In this document: one piece after another, positions 25,099 through 33,158 of the stretch
Position numbering within the stretch: position 1 is the stretch's first letter
How the letters are laid out: every line of letters starts with the position of its first letter
Source: Cellulosimicrobium arenosum
GTDB lineage: Bacteria > Actinomycetota > Actinomycetes > Actinomycetales > Cellulomonadaceae
Length of the DNA stretch: 64,000 nucleotides
Reading direction: 5' to 3'
Assembly (NCBI RefSeq): GCF_014837295.1
Contig: NZ_JACYHB010000007.1
Span: 62,001-126,000, forward strand
Position numbers and translations under genes: made by a program
Notes under the pieces: model-generated
What the model saw: the letters and a program-made list of their open reading frames with translations, nothing else
What the model was told of the DNA's origin: nothing
Databases searched by the model: none

Positions 25099-26825
25099 GC
25101 TGCGGCTCCCGTCATCAGGTGGGCGACGCGCTCGCGCGCGTCGGGTGCGTCGGTCGGGACGGGTGCGCTGAGCGCGCCCCGGTAGGCGACGTGCACGTGG
25201 TCGCACAGGACGAGGAGCTCCGACAGCTCGCTCGACACGACGAGCACACCCACCCCGGCGTCGGCCGTGGCGCGCAGGTGGGCGACGACGTCGTCCACCG
25301 CGCCGAGGTCGAGGCCACGCGTCGGCTGGGCGGCGACCACGCACCGCAGGGGCTCGAGGCTCAGCTCCCGCGCGAGGACGGCCTTCTGCTGGTTGCCGCC
25401 CGACAGCGCGGACACGGGGGCGTCGAGGCTCGCAGCGCGCACGTCGAACCGGCGGGCGAGCTCGGCGGCCGCGGCACGCATCGCGCGGCGGTCCAGCAGG
25501 CCGAACCGCCGGAAGCGGTGGAGCCGGGCGAGCAGGAGGTTGGTGGTGACGCTGAGACCTGCGACGACCGCCTCGTGGTGGCGGTCCTCGGGGACCACGC
25601 CGAGCCCCAGCGCGGTCCGTCGCGCGGGCCGGGCCCTCGTGACGTCCTGGCCGTCCAGCCGGACGGTGCCCGCCGCGGGGCGTAGAGCGCCGGACAAGGC
25701 CGCCACGAGCTCGCTCTGCCCGTTGCCCTCGACCCCCGCGATGCCGACGATCTCGCCCGGCCGGACCTCGAGGTCGACGCCGTCGACGCGGCGGGCGCCG
25801 TCGGGTGTCTCGACGACGAGTCCGTGCACCGCGAGCACCGGCGGCGTCGTGTCGTCCGGGACAGCCGTCCTGCGAGCGACGTGTGCCGGCGCAGCTCCCG
25901 CCGCCCGGGTCCGGGTGACGCCGACGCTCGCCGCGAGCAGCGGGTCGAGGCTGGACACGTCGCGACCGACCATGAGCCCGACGAGGTCGCCGGCCTCCAG
26001 CAGCTCCTCGTCGCGCCAGGACGGCTCGGATCCCGTGGGTCCGGACGGCGCGGGCACGGACCTCCCGCCGCCGTGCTCGCGGGCGAGCGGTCCGGTGCCG
26101 ACGACGCGACCTGCGCGCAGCACCGTCGCGCGGTCACCGACGCGCATCACCTCCGCGAGCTTGTGGGTGATGAGCACGACGGCGGTCCCGGCGGCAGCCA
26201 CGCGCCGGCACGTCGCGAGCAGCCCGTCGATCTCGTCGGGCCCGAGGACGCCCGTCGGCTCGTCGAGCAGGAGGAGCCGAGGGCGGTCCAGGAGCGCCTT
26301 GACGATCTCGACCCGCTGCCGCGCGCCGACCGAGAGCGTCCCGACCCTGGCTCGCGGGTCGACGTGCAGACCGAGGGTCTCCTCGATCTCCGCCAGGCGC
26401 ACGACGAGCCCCCGCCGGTCGGGGCGCAGGCGCGCCCGGCCCCGACCCAGCAGGAGGTTCTCCTCGACGGTGAGCGTCGGGACGAGCGAGAAGTGCTGGT
26501 GCACCATCGCGACGCCGTGGGCGAGCGCGTCCGACGGGGACGACGGCGCGAACGGCTCGCCCGCGAGGCAGACCTCGCCCGACGTGGGTGGGAGCGCACC
26601 GAAGACGATGTTGCACAGCGTCGACTTGCCCGCGCCGTTCTCGCCGAGGATGCAGTGCACCTCCCCGGGCGCGACCTCGAGGTCGACGGAGTCCAGCGCC
26701 GTGTGCGTCCCGAACACCCGGGTCACCGCGTGCAGCGCGAGCGCAGGCACCGTCGTGATGCTGGTTCGGGAACCCGGCAGCGCACCAGGTGCACCGGCGT
26801 CCGCCGGCGGGTGGGTCGTGGACAT
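25095..26825 (-). CDS. BMP-type ABC transporter ATPase (two NBDs, YufO/NupO-like)
   Basis: Tandem ATPase of 576 residues. NBD1 has Walker A GENGAGKST, the Q-loop in HQHFSLVPTLTVEENLLLG, signature LSVGARQRVEI and Walker B LLLLDEPTGVL. NBD2 has GVEGNGQSE in place of a canonical Walker A, signature LSGGNQQKAVLARE, and AAQPTRGLDLG in the Walker B/D-loop region. The degenerate second Walker A and the AQPTRGLD segment are the norm in RbsA/YufO-like proteins. A long linker (about residues 255-320) separates the NBDs. It energises the two permeases encoded downstream. Confidence 0.93.
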   Translation of the reverse strand: MSTTHPPADAGAPGALPGSRTSITTVPALALHAVTRVFGTHTALDSVDLEVAPGEVHCILGENGAGKSTLCNIVFGALPPTSGEVCLAGEPFAPSSPSDALAHGVAMVHQHFSLVPTLTVEENLLLGRGRARLRPDRRGLVVRLAEIEETLGLHVDPRARVGTLSVGARQRVEIVKALLDRPRLLLLDEPTGVLGPDEIDGLLATCRRVAAAGTAVVLITHKLAEVMRVGDRATVLRAGRVVGTGPLAREHGGGRSVPAPSGPTGSEPSWRDEELLEAGDLVGLMVGRDVSSLDPLLAASVGVTRTRAAGAAPAHVARRTAVPDDTTPPVLAVHGLVVETPDGARRVDGVDLEVRPGEIVGIAGVEGNGQSELVAALSGALRPAAGTVRLDGQDVTRARPARRTALGLGVVPEDRHHEAVVAGLSVTTNLLLARLHRFRRFGLLDRRAMRAAAAELARRFDVRAASLDAPVSALSGGNQQKAVLARELSLEPLRCVVAAQPTRGLDLGAVDDVVAHLRATADAGVGVLVVSSELSELLVLCDHVHVAYRGALSAPVPTDAPDARERVAHLMTGAAA

Positions 26826-26869
26826 GCTGGCTCCGTTCGTCGGTCGTCCCACGGGCAGGTCGGCGGGCG

Positions 26870-27943
26870 TCAGTACGGCGTGACGTCGCCGCTCGCCACG
26901 GACTGCGTGATGTCGTCGAGCGCGGCCACCGTCTCGGGGTCGTCGGTGCACAGCACGAACTCGGTGCCGCCGAGCTCGGTCGTGAGGCCGAACGGCACCT
27001 GCGCCGCCTCCCAGGTCCCGTCGAGGACGGAGTGCACCGCGTGCTCGACCTCCGTGCCGATGTCGGTGCGGACGTACCCGACGTACGGGCCGTCGTCGGT
27101 GCACTCGCCCGGGATCGGACCGCCGATCATCGCCGCGTCGGCGTCCTTCGCGGCCTGCTCGATGCCCTGCTTGCCCAGGTTGACGATCTGCCCGACGACG
27201 TCGACGTCCACGCCGAAGTTCGCCGCGGCGGCCTGCTTCGCCTTGGACGGCTCGTTGAAGTCGCCGAGGAACTGCGGCGTGACGACCGCCGTGCCCGGGA
27301 CCGCGGCCTCGGCGCCGTTGGCGAAGGCCTGGGACGCGTTGACGATCGCGGGGAGCTCCACGCCGCCGATGAACCCGACCTTCCCGGTCTCGGACGACAG
27401 GGCGGCGGCGGCGCCGGACAGGTACTCGGCCTCTGCCTGCTGCGGGTCGTAGTACGCGAGGTTGTCGAGCGGCTCGGCGTCGGCCGGGCCGCCGATCTCG
27501 ACGAACGTGACGTCCGGGAACTGGGGTGCGACCTTGCGCAGGTCGGCGTCGGTCTGACCTCCCACGGAGATCACGAGGTCGGACGTGCTGGCGAACCGGA
27601 CGAGCGTCTGCTCGTAGTCGGCGGCGGCGACCTCCTCGACGAAGGAGAGGTCGACCTCGTCGCCCAGCTCCTCCTCGAGACGCTGGTACCCGAGGTAGGC
27701 GGACTCCATGAAGCCGGTGTCCGAGGTGGATCCGGGCAGGAACACCCCGACCGCCAACGGCTCGTCCCCGCTCTCGGCGCCGCCGTCGCCGTCGCCGGCA
27801 TCGGTGGACGTGCCGCACGCGGTGAGGGCGACGAGCCCGCCGACGACGGCCGCCGCGGTGAGCGTGCCGCGGCGAGCGCGGCGACGCGCTGGGGACGGCG
27901 GGCGAAGCAGGCTCGGGACGGGGGTGGGGCGGATGCTGCGCAT
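26870..27943 (-). CDS. BMP family nucleoside-binding lipoprotein
   Basis: Substrate-binding lipoprotein of 357 residues. It has an Arg-rich N-region, hydrophobic core and lipobox LTAC, predicting lipidation at about Cys43. A Med/BmpA/PnrA-type domain follows: GVFLPGSTSDTGFMESAYLG, DLVISVGGQTDADLRKVAPQ and VGFIGGVELPAI. PnrA-like members bind purine nucleosides. AGGAGG lies 5 bases before the ATG. It heads the operon and its leader contains a perfect 18-bp palindrome. Confidence 0.92.
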   Translation of the reverse strand: MRSIRPTPVPSLLRPPSPARRRARRGTLTAAAVVGGLVALTACGTSTDAGDGDGGAESGDEPLAVGVFLPGSTSDTGFMESAYLGYQRLEEELGDEVDLSFVEEVAAADYEQTLVRFASTSDLVISVGGQTDADLRKVAPQFPDVTFVEIGGPADAEPLDNLAYYDPQQAEAEYLSGAAAALSSETGKVGFIGGVELPAIVNASQAFANGAEAAVPGTAVVTPQFLGDFNEPSKAKQAAAANFGVDVDVVGQIVNLGKQGIEQAAKDADAAMIGGPIPGECTDDGPYVGYVRTDIGTEVEHAVHSVLDGTWEAAQVPFGLTTELGGTEFVLCTDDPETVAALDDITQSVASGDVTPY

Positions 27944-27961
27944 GAGGTCCTCCTGGTCGAG

Positions 27962-27979
27962 TTAGTGGTATACCACTAA
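27962..27979. promoter_or_regulatory. Perfect 18-bp palindromic operator, probably for the GntR regulator
   Basis: TTAGTGGTATACCACTAA is fully self-complementary. Its core TGGTATACCA has the TGGT-N-ACCA form of operators bound by FCD-type GntR regulators. It lies 19 bases upstream of the BMP lipoprotein start and 79 bases after the GntR gene, both on the minus strand. A TTGACG hexamer on the minus strand (plus 28012-28017) could be the -35 box, placing the palindrome across or just after the promoter, as for a repressor. Confidence 0.75.
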
Positions 27980-28057
27980 GCGACGAGTCTGCGGACCTTA
28001 TGTTTCCGGCGCGTCAACCGGTCGTAAATCGTGCGTGACCGATGCGGCCGGGGCAGG

Positions 28058-28789
28058 TCAGTGCCGCCGCGGACCCCGGTTGCGCGTGCGCGTGACCTCG
28101 AACGGGTCGACCGGAGCGGACGCCCAGGTCGCGGCGAGCGCGAGGCTCGGCTCGCGGCCCGACGTCACGTGCTGCAGCGCCAGGTCGGCCGCGAGCCCGG
28201 CGTCGCACCGCTCGATCGCGGCCAGCATCGCCGCGTGCTCCTCGCACTGCTCGCGCGTGTCCCGCCGCTTGGTCAGGTGGAAGAGCCAGCGCACCCGTGC
28301 GTCGAGGGGGGCGAGCATCGACTGCAGCAGCGGGTTGCCGCAGGCCTGGACGACGACGGCGTGGAACCCCGCGTTGGCGGCCGCCGTCGCGGCGTCGTCC
28401 CGGGCGTCGAGCGCGATGCGCGTCGCGTCCACCGCCGCGGCCATCGCCGCGAGGTCGGCCGGGGAGCGGCGCAGTGCGGCGAGCCGGAACGCGAGCACCT
28501 CGACGCTCTCGCGCACCTCGAACAGGTGCTCGACGTCGTCGCGGGTGAACGGTGCGACGATCGCACCCTGCCGCGGGACGAGCACGACGAGCCCTTCGTT
28601 CTCGAGCCGGTGCAGCGCCTCGCGCAGCGGCACGCGCGAGACGCCGAGCTCCGTCGCGATGTCCCTCTCGACGAGCCGCTGACCCGGGTGGAGGTCGAGC
28701 CCGATGATGCGGGCCTTGAGCGCCTCGTACGCCGATTCCCGCCGGGACGGTGGGGTGTCGGGCAGGCTCGGGAGGGGCGTCGTGGTCAC
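28058..28789 (-). CDS. GntR family regulator, FadR/FCD subgroup
   Basis: Transcription factor of 243 residues. The winged HTH is seen as YEALKARIIGLDLHPGQRLV and GVSRVPLREALHRLENEGLV, and the FCD effector domain as VRESVEVLAFRLAAL with metal-ligand-type histidines in NAGFHAVVVQACGN and the later CEEHAAML. The start is GTG. It precedes the nucleoside importer operon by 114 bases on the same strand, with a perfect palindrome between them, so it most likely senses the imported compound or a breakdown product and represses the importer. Confidence 0.92.
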   Translation of the reverse strand: MTTTPLPSLPDTPPSRRESAYEALKARIIGLDLHPGQRLVERDIATELGVSRVPLREALHRLENEGLVVLVPRQGAIVAPFTRDDVEHLFEVRESVEVLAFRLAALRRSPADLAAMAAAVDATRIALDARDDAATAAANAGFHAVVVQACGNPLLQSMLAPLDARVRWLFHLTKRRDTREQCEEHAAMLAAIERCDAGLAADLALQHVTSGREPSLALAATWASAPVDPFEVTRTRNRGPRRH

Positions 28790-28853
28790 GTGCTGATCCT
28801 AAGGAAGGTCGGCGACGTCGGCCCGGCTCGTGCCGGCACCCGCACGGGACCCG

Positions 28854-29642
28854 TCAGCGGAAGCGCTGCGCCGCCAGCGGCGCGGCCTGCGCGAGCGCGC
28901 GCACCGACGGGTGGTCGGATCCTGCGGCGGAACCCGCGAGAACCTCGCGCAGCGGTCCGGACGACACGAACGTCCCGTCCGCGAGGACGTGCACGGTGGG
29001 GCACAGCCGCTCGACGAGCTCGAGGTCGTGGGAGACGAGGAGCACGGCGGTACCGAGCTCGCGGGTCGCGTCGTGCAGGCGTCGCACGACGTCGCCCCGC
29101 ATCGCCGGGTCGACGGCGGTCAGCGGCTCGTCGAGCAGGAGGGCGCGCGGACGGGTGGCGAGGGCGACCGCGAGCGCGAGGCGCTGCTTCTCCCCGCCCG
29201 AGAGCGAGTGGACCGTCCGCGGGGCGTAGCGCGGCTCGAGCGCGACGTCGGCGAGGAGCCCCGCGACGGACCGCCCGCTCGCGCGTCCGGCCTTCCGCGC
29301 CTCGGTGAGAGCGGCCGAGAGCGTGCGGTCGACCGTCCAGCGCGGGTCGACACCGACGAGGCCGTCCTGCGCCACGCGCCGCACCTCGGCCCTGAACGTC
29401 TTCTTGTCGCGGCGAGAGAGCTTCGACACCGTGCGCCCGGCGTACGTCGCGTGACCGCGCGTGGGGCGGACGACGCCGACCAGGGCACGCACGATCGTGG
29501 ACTTTCCCGCTCCGGACTCGCCCACCACGCCGACGGGGGCGGACCCTGCGACGAGGTCGAGGTCGATGTCGCGCACGACGTCGGCACCGCCGTACCCGGC
29601 CGAGAGGCCGGTGGCGCGCAGGACGGGGTCGGTCGGGCTCAT
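28854..29642 (-). CDS. Solitary ABC transporter ATPase (oligopeptide/nickel-type)
   Basis: Single-domain ATPase of 262 residues. Walker A is GESGAGKST, signature LSGGEKQRLALAVA, Walker B ALLLDEPLTAVDP, and switch His in LLVSHDLELVERL. It resembles the DppD/DppF/NikE class. No permease or binding protein gene is adjacent, so it may serve a transporter elsewhere. It is divergent from the phytochrome gene; the 287-base gap between them (29643-29929) shows no clear feature beyond room for two promoters. Confidence 0.85.
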   Translation of the reverse strand: MSPTDPVLRATGLSAGYGGADVVRDIDLDLVAGSAPVGVVGESGAGKSTIVRALVGVVRPTRGHATYAGRTVSKLSRRDKKTFRAEVRRVAQDGLVGVDPRWTVDRTLSAALTEARKAGRASGRSVAGLLADVALEPRYAPRTVHSLSGGEKQRLALAVALATRPRALLLDEPLTAVDPAMRGDVVRRLHDATRELGTAVLLVSHDLELVERLCPTVHVLADGTFVSSGPLREVLAGSAAGSDHPSVRALAQAAPLAAQRFR

Positions 29643-29929
29643 GCATCACCTTCAGGTCGGGTCCGGGTACCGGTGGGCGCGGCCCCCGCACGTCCGACGA
29701 ACGACGGTACTCCCCGGTTCCCGGGTCGCCGCACCGGGACGCCGCAGCGTGGGGACGTACCGTGCCGAACCGTATCGAAGCATCTCGTACGGGGTCGAAC
29801 CGCAGCGCGGCCCTGTCCTGCTCGGGTCGCCGTTGCCGGTAATCTGGGCACGCGATTGGATCCTCGAGCCAAGGTGGTCCTGACGACGCGCGTGACCTCG
29901 CCGTGGACACGCACAGGACGAGGAGTGCC

Positions 29930-32215
29930 GTGACGGGAACCGTCGACGAGACGAACGAGCTGCTCCGACCCGGGGAACCGGTCGACCTCGACAACTGCGC
30001 GCGGGAACCGATCCATGTACCCGGTCTGGTGCAGCCCCGCGGCGTCCTGCTGGTCGTGCGGGAGTCGGACGGGCGGCTGCTCCAGGTGTCGGCGAACGTC
30101 GAGCAGCGTCTCGGCGCGACGCCGGATGCGGTGCTGGGACGTCCGCTCTCGGAGGTGCTCGGCGCCGACGCCGCCGCGCAGGTCCTCCGGCACGCGGCGT
30201 CCGCCACGGACCTCGCGTCCCGCAACCCGCTCACGCTGCGGCTCGACCGCTGGGACGGCGTCGGGCCCGACGTGGACGCCGTCCTCCACCGCCCGCCCCT
30301 CCTGGCCGGCGGGACGGGCGCCGAACCGGTCCTCGTCGTCGAGCTGGAGGCGGCGACGGGGACGCGCCCGCTGTCCTTCCCCTCCACCTATCTCGCGGCG
30401 CGCCAGGCGCTCAGCGACTTCGAGCGGGCGGCGACGCTCGGCGAGCTGTACGACGACGTCTCCCGCCACGTCCGCGACCTCACCGGGTTCGACCGCGTGA
30501 TGATCTACCGGTTCGACGCCGCGTACAACGGCGAGGTGGTGGCCGAGGCCCGCCGGGGCGACCTGAACTCGTTCCTGGGGCTGCACTACCCGGCGTCGGA
30601 CATCCCGCCGCAGGCGCGTGCGCTGTACGAGAAGAACTGGATCCGGCTGATCTCGGACGTCGACTACGAGCCGGCGCCGATCCTGCCCACGGCCCTGCCC
30701 ACCACGGGGGAGCCGCTCGATCTCACGCACTCGACCCTGCGCAGCGTCTCCCCGATCCACCTCGAGTACCTGCGGAACATGGGCGTGCGCGCGTCGATGT
30801 CGATCTCGCTGCTGCGCGACGGCAGGCTCTGGGGGCTGATCGCGTGCCACCACTACGCGGGTCCGCACGAGCCGTCGTACGAGGTCCGCACGACGGCCGA
30901 GTTCCTGGGGTCGACGCTCTCGGTGCGCCTCGTCGCGCAGGCGGAGGAGGAGCGCGGCACCGAGGTGAGCCGCGCCGAGCGCGTGCTCGCCCACCTCGCC
31001 GCGGACAGCCGTGACGAGAGTGCTCCGCTGGGTGTCGCGATCACGCGGTCCGGCTGGCTGCGCCGGCTGGTGCGCGCCGACGGCGCGGTCGTCCTCGCGG
31101 AGGGCCGGCTCACCTCGGTGGGGACGGTCCCCGACGAGGACGCCTCGCGGGCCCTCGTGGCCTGGGTGCTCGCCCAGGAGGCCGAGCTGGTGTCGACGGA
31201 CTCGCTGCCCGACGCGGCGCCCGACGTCGCAGCGGTCGCCCCGGGCGTGGCCGGGGTCCTGGGCATCGTGCTGCCCGAGGGGCAGGTCGTGCTCTGGGTG
31301 CGCGACGAGGTGCTGCGGCACGTCGACTGGGGCGGGGACCCGCAGAACAAGGAGATCGCCCGCACGGAGGACGGCAGCGTGCGGCTCAGCCCGCGCAGGT
31401 CGTTCGAGCGGTGGCGTGAGGTGGTGCGCGGGCACAGCCGCCCGTGGACGGAGGACCAGACGGACTTCGCGACGGCCTTGCGCGGGCACCTCGTGGAGTC
31501 GCTGTACGTGCGCGGGCGCCGCGACCTGCGTGCCGCGGAGGAGCTCCAGCGCAGCCTGCTGCCCACGCTGCTGCCGGACGTCTCGGGCTGGCGGCTCGAG
31601 TCGCGGTACGAGTCGGCGGGGGGCGGGCTCGTCGGCGGGGACTGGTACGACGCGCTCGTGCTGCCGTCAGGGCGCCTTGCGGTCGTCGTCGGCGACGTCA
31701 CCGGGCACGGGCTGCAGGCGGCCGCGACGATGGGGCAGCTGAGCACCGCGCTGCGTGCGGCGCTCGTCGGTGCGGGCTCGGCGGTCGAGGCGGTGGCGCA
31801 CCTCGCCCGGACCGCGGCCTGGACCCTGCCAGGCGAGGTCGCGACGGTCTCGCTGGCGCTGGTCGACCTCGAGAACGGGCTGGTGGAGTACGTGTCCGCC
31901 GGCCACCCGCCGCTGCTCGTGGTGGGCGCGGACGGGTCGTCGAGCTGGTCGCGGCCCGCGACCGCGCCGCCCGTCGGCGTGGGGATGCGCGCGCCGACGG
32001 CGCACACGCTGACGGTTCCCGCGGGCGGTGCGCTGGTCGTGTACACGGACGGTCTCGTCGAGCGCCGCGACGAGTCGGTGCGGGCCGGCCTGGACCGGCT
32101 GGCCGCGGTGTTCGGCGCCGGACCTGCCACCCCGGCGCAGGAGGTCCTCGACGCCGTGCGTGACCCCGACTCCACGGACGACGCGACGCTGCTGGTGCTG
32201 CACCGCGAAGGTTGA
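29930..32215 (+). CDS. Bacteriophytochrome fused to a PP2C (SpoIIE/RsbU-type) phosphatase
   Basis: Red/far-red light sensor with a phosphatase output, 761 residues. The PAS domain carries Cys and the canonical neighbourhood DNCAREPIHVPGLVQPRG, the site where bacterial phytochromes attach biliverdin. The GAF domain has LHYPASDIPPQARALYEKNW and HLEYLRNMGVRASMSISLL. The PHY tongue is present (WGGDPQNKE and LSPRRSFERWREVV, with the PRxSF motif). A linker with ELQRSLLPTLLP leads into a PP2C domain with metal ligands in GGDWYDAL and VVGDVTGHGLQAA, then YTDGLVERR and DDATLLVLH. The GTG at 29930 was chosen over 29903 because AGGAG lies 4 bases upstream. No heme oxygenase gene is in the window. The partner-switch genes at 32262-33040 are likely clients. 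Confidence 0.92.
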   Translation: MTGTVDETNELLRPGEPVDLDNCAREPIHVPGLVQPRGVLLVVRESDGRLLQVSANVEQRLGATPDAVLGRPLSEVLGADAAAQVLRHAASATDLASRNPLTLRLDRWDGVGPDVDAVLHRPPLLAGGTGAEPVLVVELEAATGTRPLSFPSTYLAARQALSDFERAATLGELYDDVSRHVRDLTGFDRVMIYRFDAAYNGEVVAEARRGDLNSFLGLHYPASDIPPQARALYEKNWIRLISDVDYEPAPILPTALPTTGEPLDLTHSTLRSVSPIHLEYLRNMGVRASMSISLLRDGRLWGLIACHHYAGPHEPSYEVRTTAEFLGSTLSVRLVAQAEEERGTEVSRAERVLAHLAADSRDESAPLGVAITRSGWLRRLVRADGAVVLAEGRLTSVGTVPDEDASRALVAWVLAQEAELVSTDSLPDAAPDVAAVAPGVAGVLGIVLPEGQVVLWVRDEVLRHVDWGGDPQNKEIARTEDGSVRLSPRRSFERWREVVRGHSRPWTEDQTDFATALRGHLVESLYVRGRRDLRAAEELQRSLLPTLLPDVSGWRLESRYESAGGGLVGGDWYDALVLPSGRLAVVVGDVTGHGLQAAATMGQLSTALRAALVGAGSAVEAVAHLARTAAWTLPGEVATVSLALVDLENGLVEYVSAGHPPLLVVGADGSSSWSRPATAPPVGVGMRAPTAHTLTVPAGGALVVYTDGLVERRDESVRAGLDRLAAVFGAGPATPAQEVLDAVRDPDSTDDATLLVLHREG

Positions 32216-32241
32216 GGCCGACCGGTCGGTCCGCGTGGCCG

Positions 32242-32261
32242 CCCTCCCTGACGAGGGAGGG
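32242..32261. terminator. Short hairpin between convergent phytochrome and anti-sigma genes
   Basis: CCCTCCC (32242-32248) pairs with GGGAGGG (32255-32261) around TGACGA. It ends exactly where the convergent ATPase gene stop begins and may end both transcripts. Confidence 0.5.
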
Positions 32262-32738
32262 TCAGTTCGCGAGCGTCAGTGCGCTGCGCGCGCTGGCGCC
32301 GGTGCGATAGGCGGGGACGTCGAACCGGGCCCACACGTGCTTCTCGCCGACACCGCTCCGGAACCAGCCGACGTCGCGCGCGGCACGGCAGGCCAGGACG
32401 AGCCCGAACCCGCCGGCCCCCGGTGCCCGGCGGCCCGCGACGACCGGAGCCTGCTCGGGCGAGTGGTCGATGACGTCCACCGCGATCTCGCGGCCGTCGC
32501 TCAGGAGGCGCACGCGGATCGGGGGGTTGCCGTGCCGCAGCGCATTCGTCGCGAGCTCGCTCGCGACGAGCACGAGGCGCTCCGGCACCGAGTCGAGCCG
32601 GTGGTCCTGCGGCATCGGGTTCGCCGTCAGGGTGCGGTGCAGGTCGGCTCGCAGCTGCGTGAGCTGCGTCATGGCGCGCAGGTCCCAGGAGGCGATCTCG
32701 ACGAACCGGTGCGGAACCTCGGCGTACGCGACGGTCAT
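32262..32738 (-). CDS. Anti-sigma-factor-like ATP-binding protein (RsbW/SpoIIAB type)
   Basis: HATPase_c protein of 158 residues. The N box is LVASELATNALRHGNPPI, the G1 box VDVIDHSP and the G2 box GAGGFGLVLA. RsbW-like proteins bind ATP, hold a sigma factor inactive and phosphorylate a STAS antagonist; in many actinobacteria they act on other targets. Its ATG overlaps the stop of the STAS gene (ATGA), so the pair is co-translated. It faces the phytochrome-PP2C gene, which could reverse its kinase action by dephosphorylating the STAS partner. No sigma factor gene is adjacent. Confidence 0.86.
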   Translation of the reverse strand: MTVAYAEVPHRFVEIASWDLRAMTQLTQLRADLHRTLTANPMPQDHRLDSVPERLVLVASELATNALRHGNPPIRVRLLSDGREIAVDVIDHSPEQAPVVAGRRAPGAGGFGLVLACRAARDVGWFRSGVGEKHVWARFDVPAYRTGASARSALTLAN

Positions 32739-33040
32739 CCGACCTCCTCCAGCTCGAACAGCTCGACGACGCCGCTCAGCTCGAGCAGGTCGCGCACGCG
32801 GTCCGGGACGCCGACGAGCAGCGGGGACCCGGAGCCGGAGGATGCGGCGTGGTAGAGCAGCCGCAGGCCCCCCGAGTCCATGAAGGTCACGGCGGAGAGG
32901 TCGATCCGGATGGGTCGGTCGACGGTGCGCGCGTGGCGCAGCAGCTCGTCCTCGTGCCGCGCCTGGACGGAGGCGTCGATCTCGCCGTGCATGATCCAGA
33001 GGGCTCCTGCGTCCTCCACCTGCACACCGCTCTCGGTCAC
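32735..33040 (-). CDS. STAS-domain anti-sigma factor antagonist
   Basis: Small antagonist protein of 101 residues. The phosphorylatable Ser lies in the signature VTFMDSGGLRLLY after the strand PIRIDLSA. The unphosphorylated form in this family binds the RsbW-type kinase and frees its target. The start is GTG with AGGAGG about 6 bases upstream. It is the first gene of a two-gene unit with the RsbW-like ATPase. The 118-base gap to the ROK gene shows no clear element. Confidence 0.88.
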   Translation of the reverse strand: MTESGVQVEDAGALWIMHGEIDASVQARHEDELLRHARTVDRPIRIDLSAVTFMDSGGLRLLYHAASSGSGSPLLVGVPDRVRDLLELSGVVELFELEEVG

Positions 33041-33158
33041 CGACGTCCTCCTCGCTCCGCCCGGTCCCTCCGGCCGCAGAGGCTCACGTTACGCACTTCG
33101 CGCCGTCCGCGCTCGGTGGTCCACACCGAGGACGGTGCGTGCACGGCCGCGACCTGGC

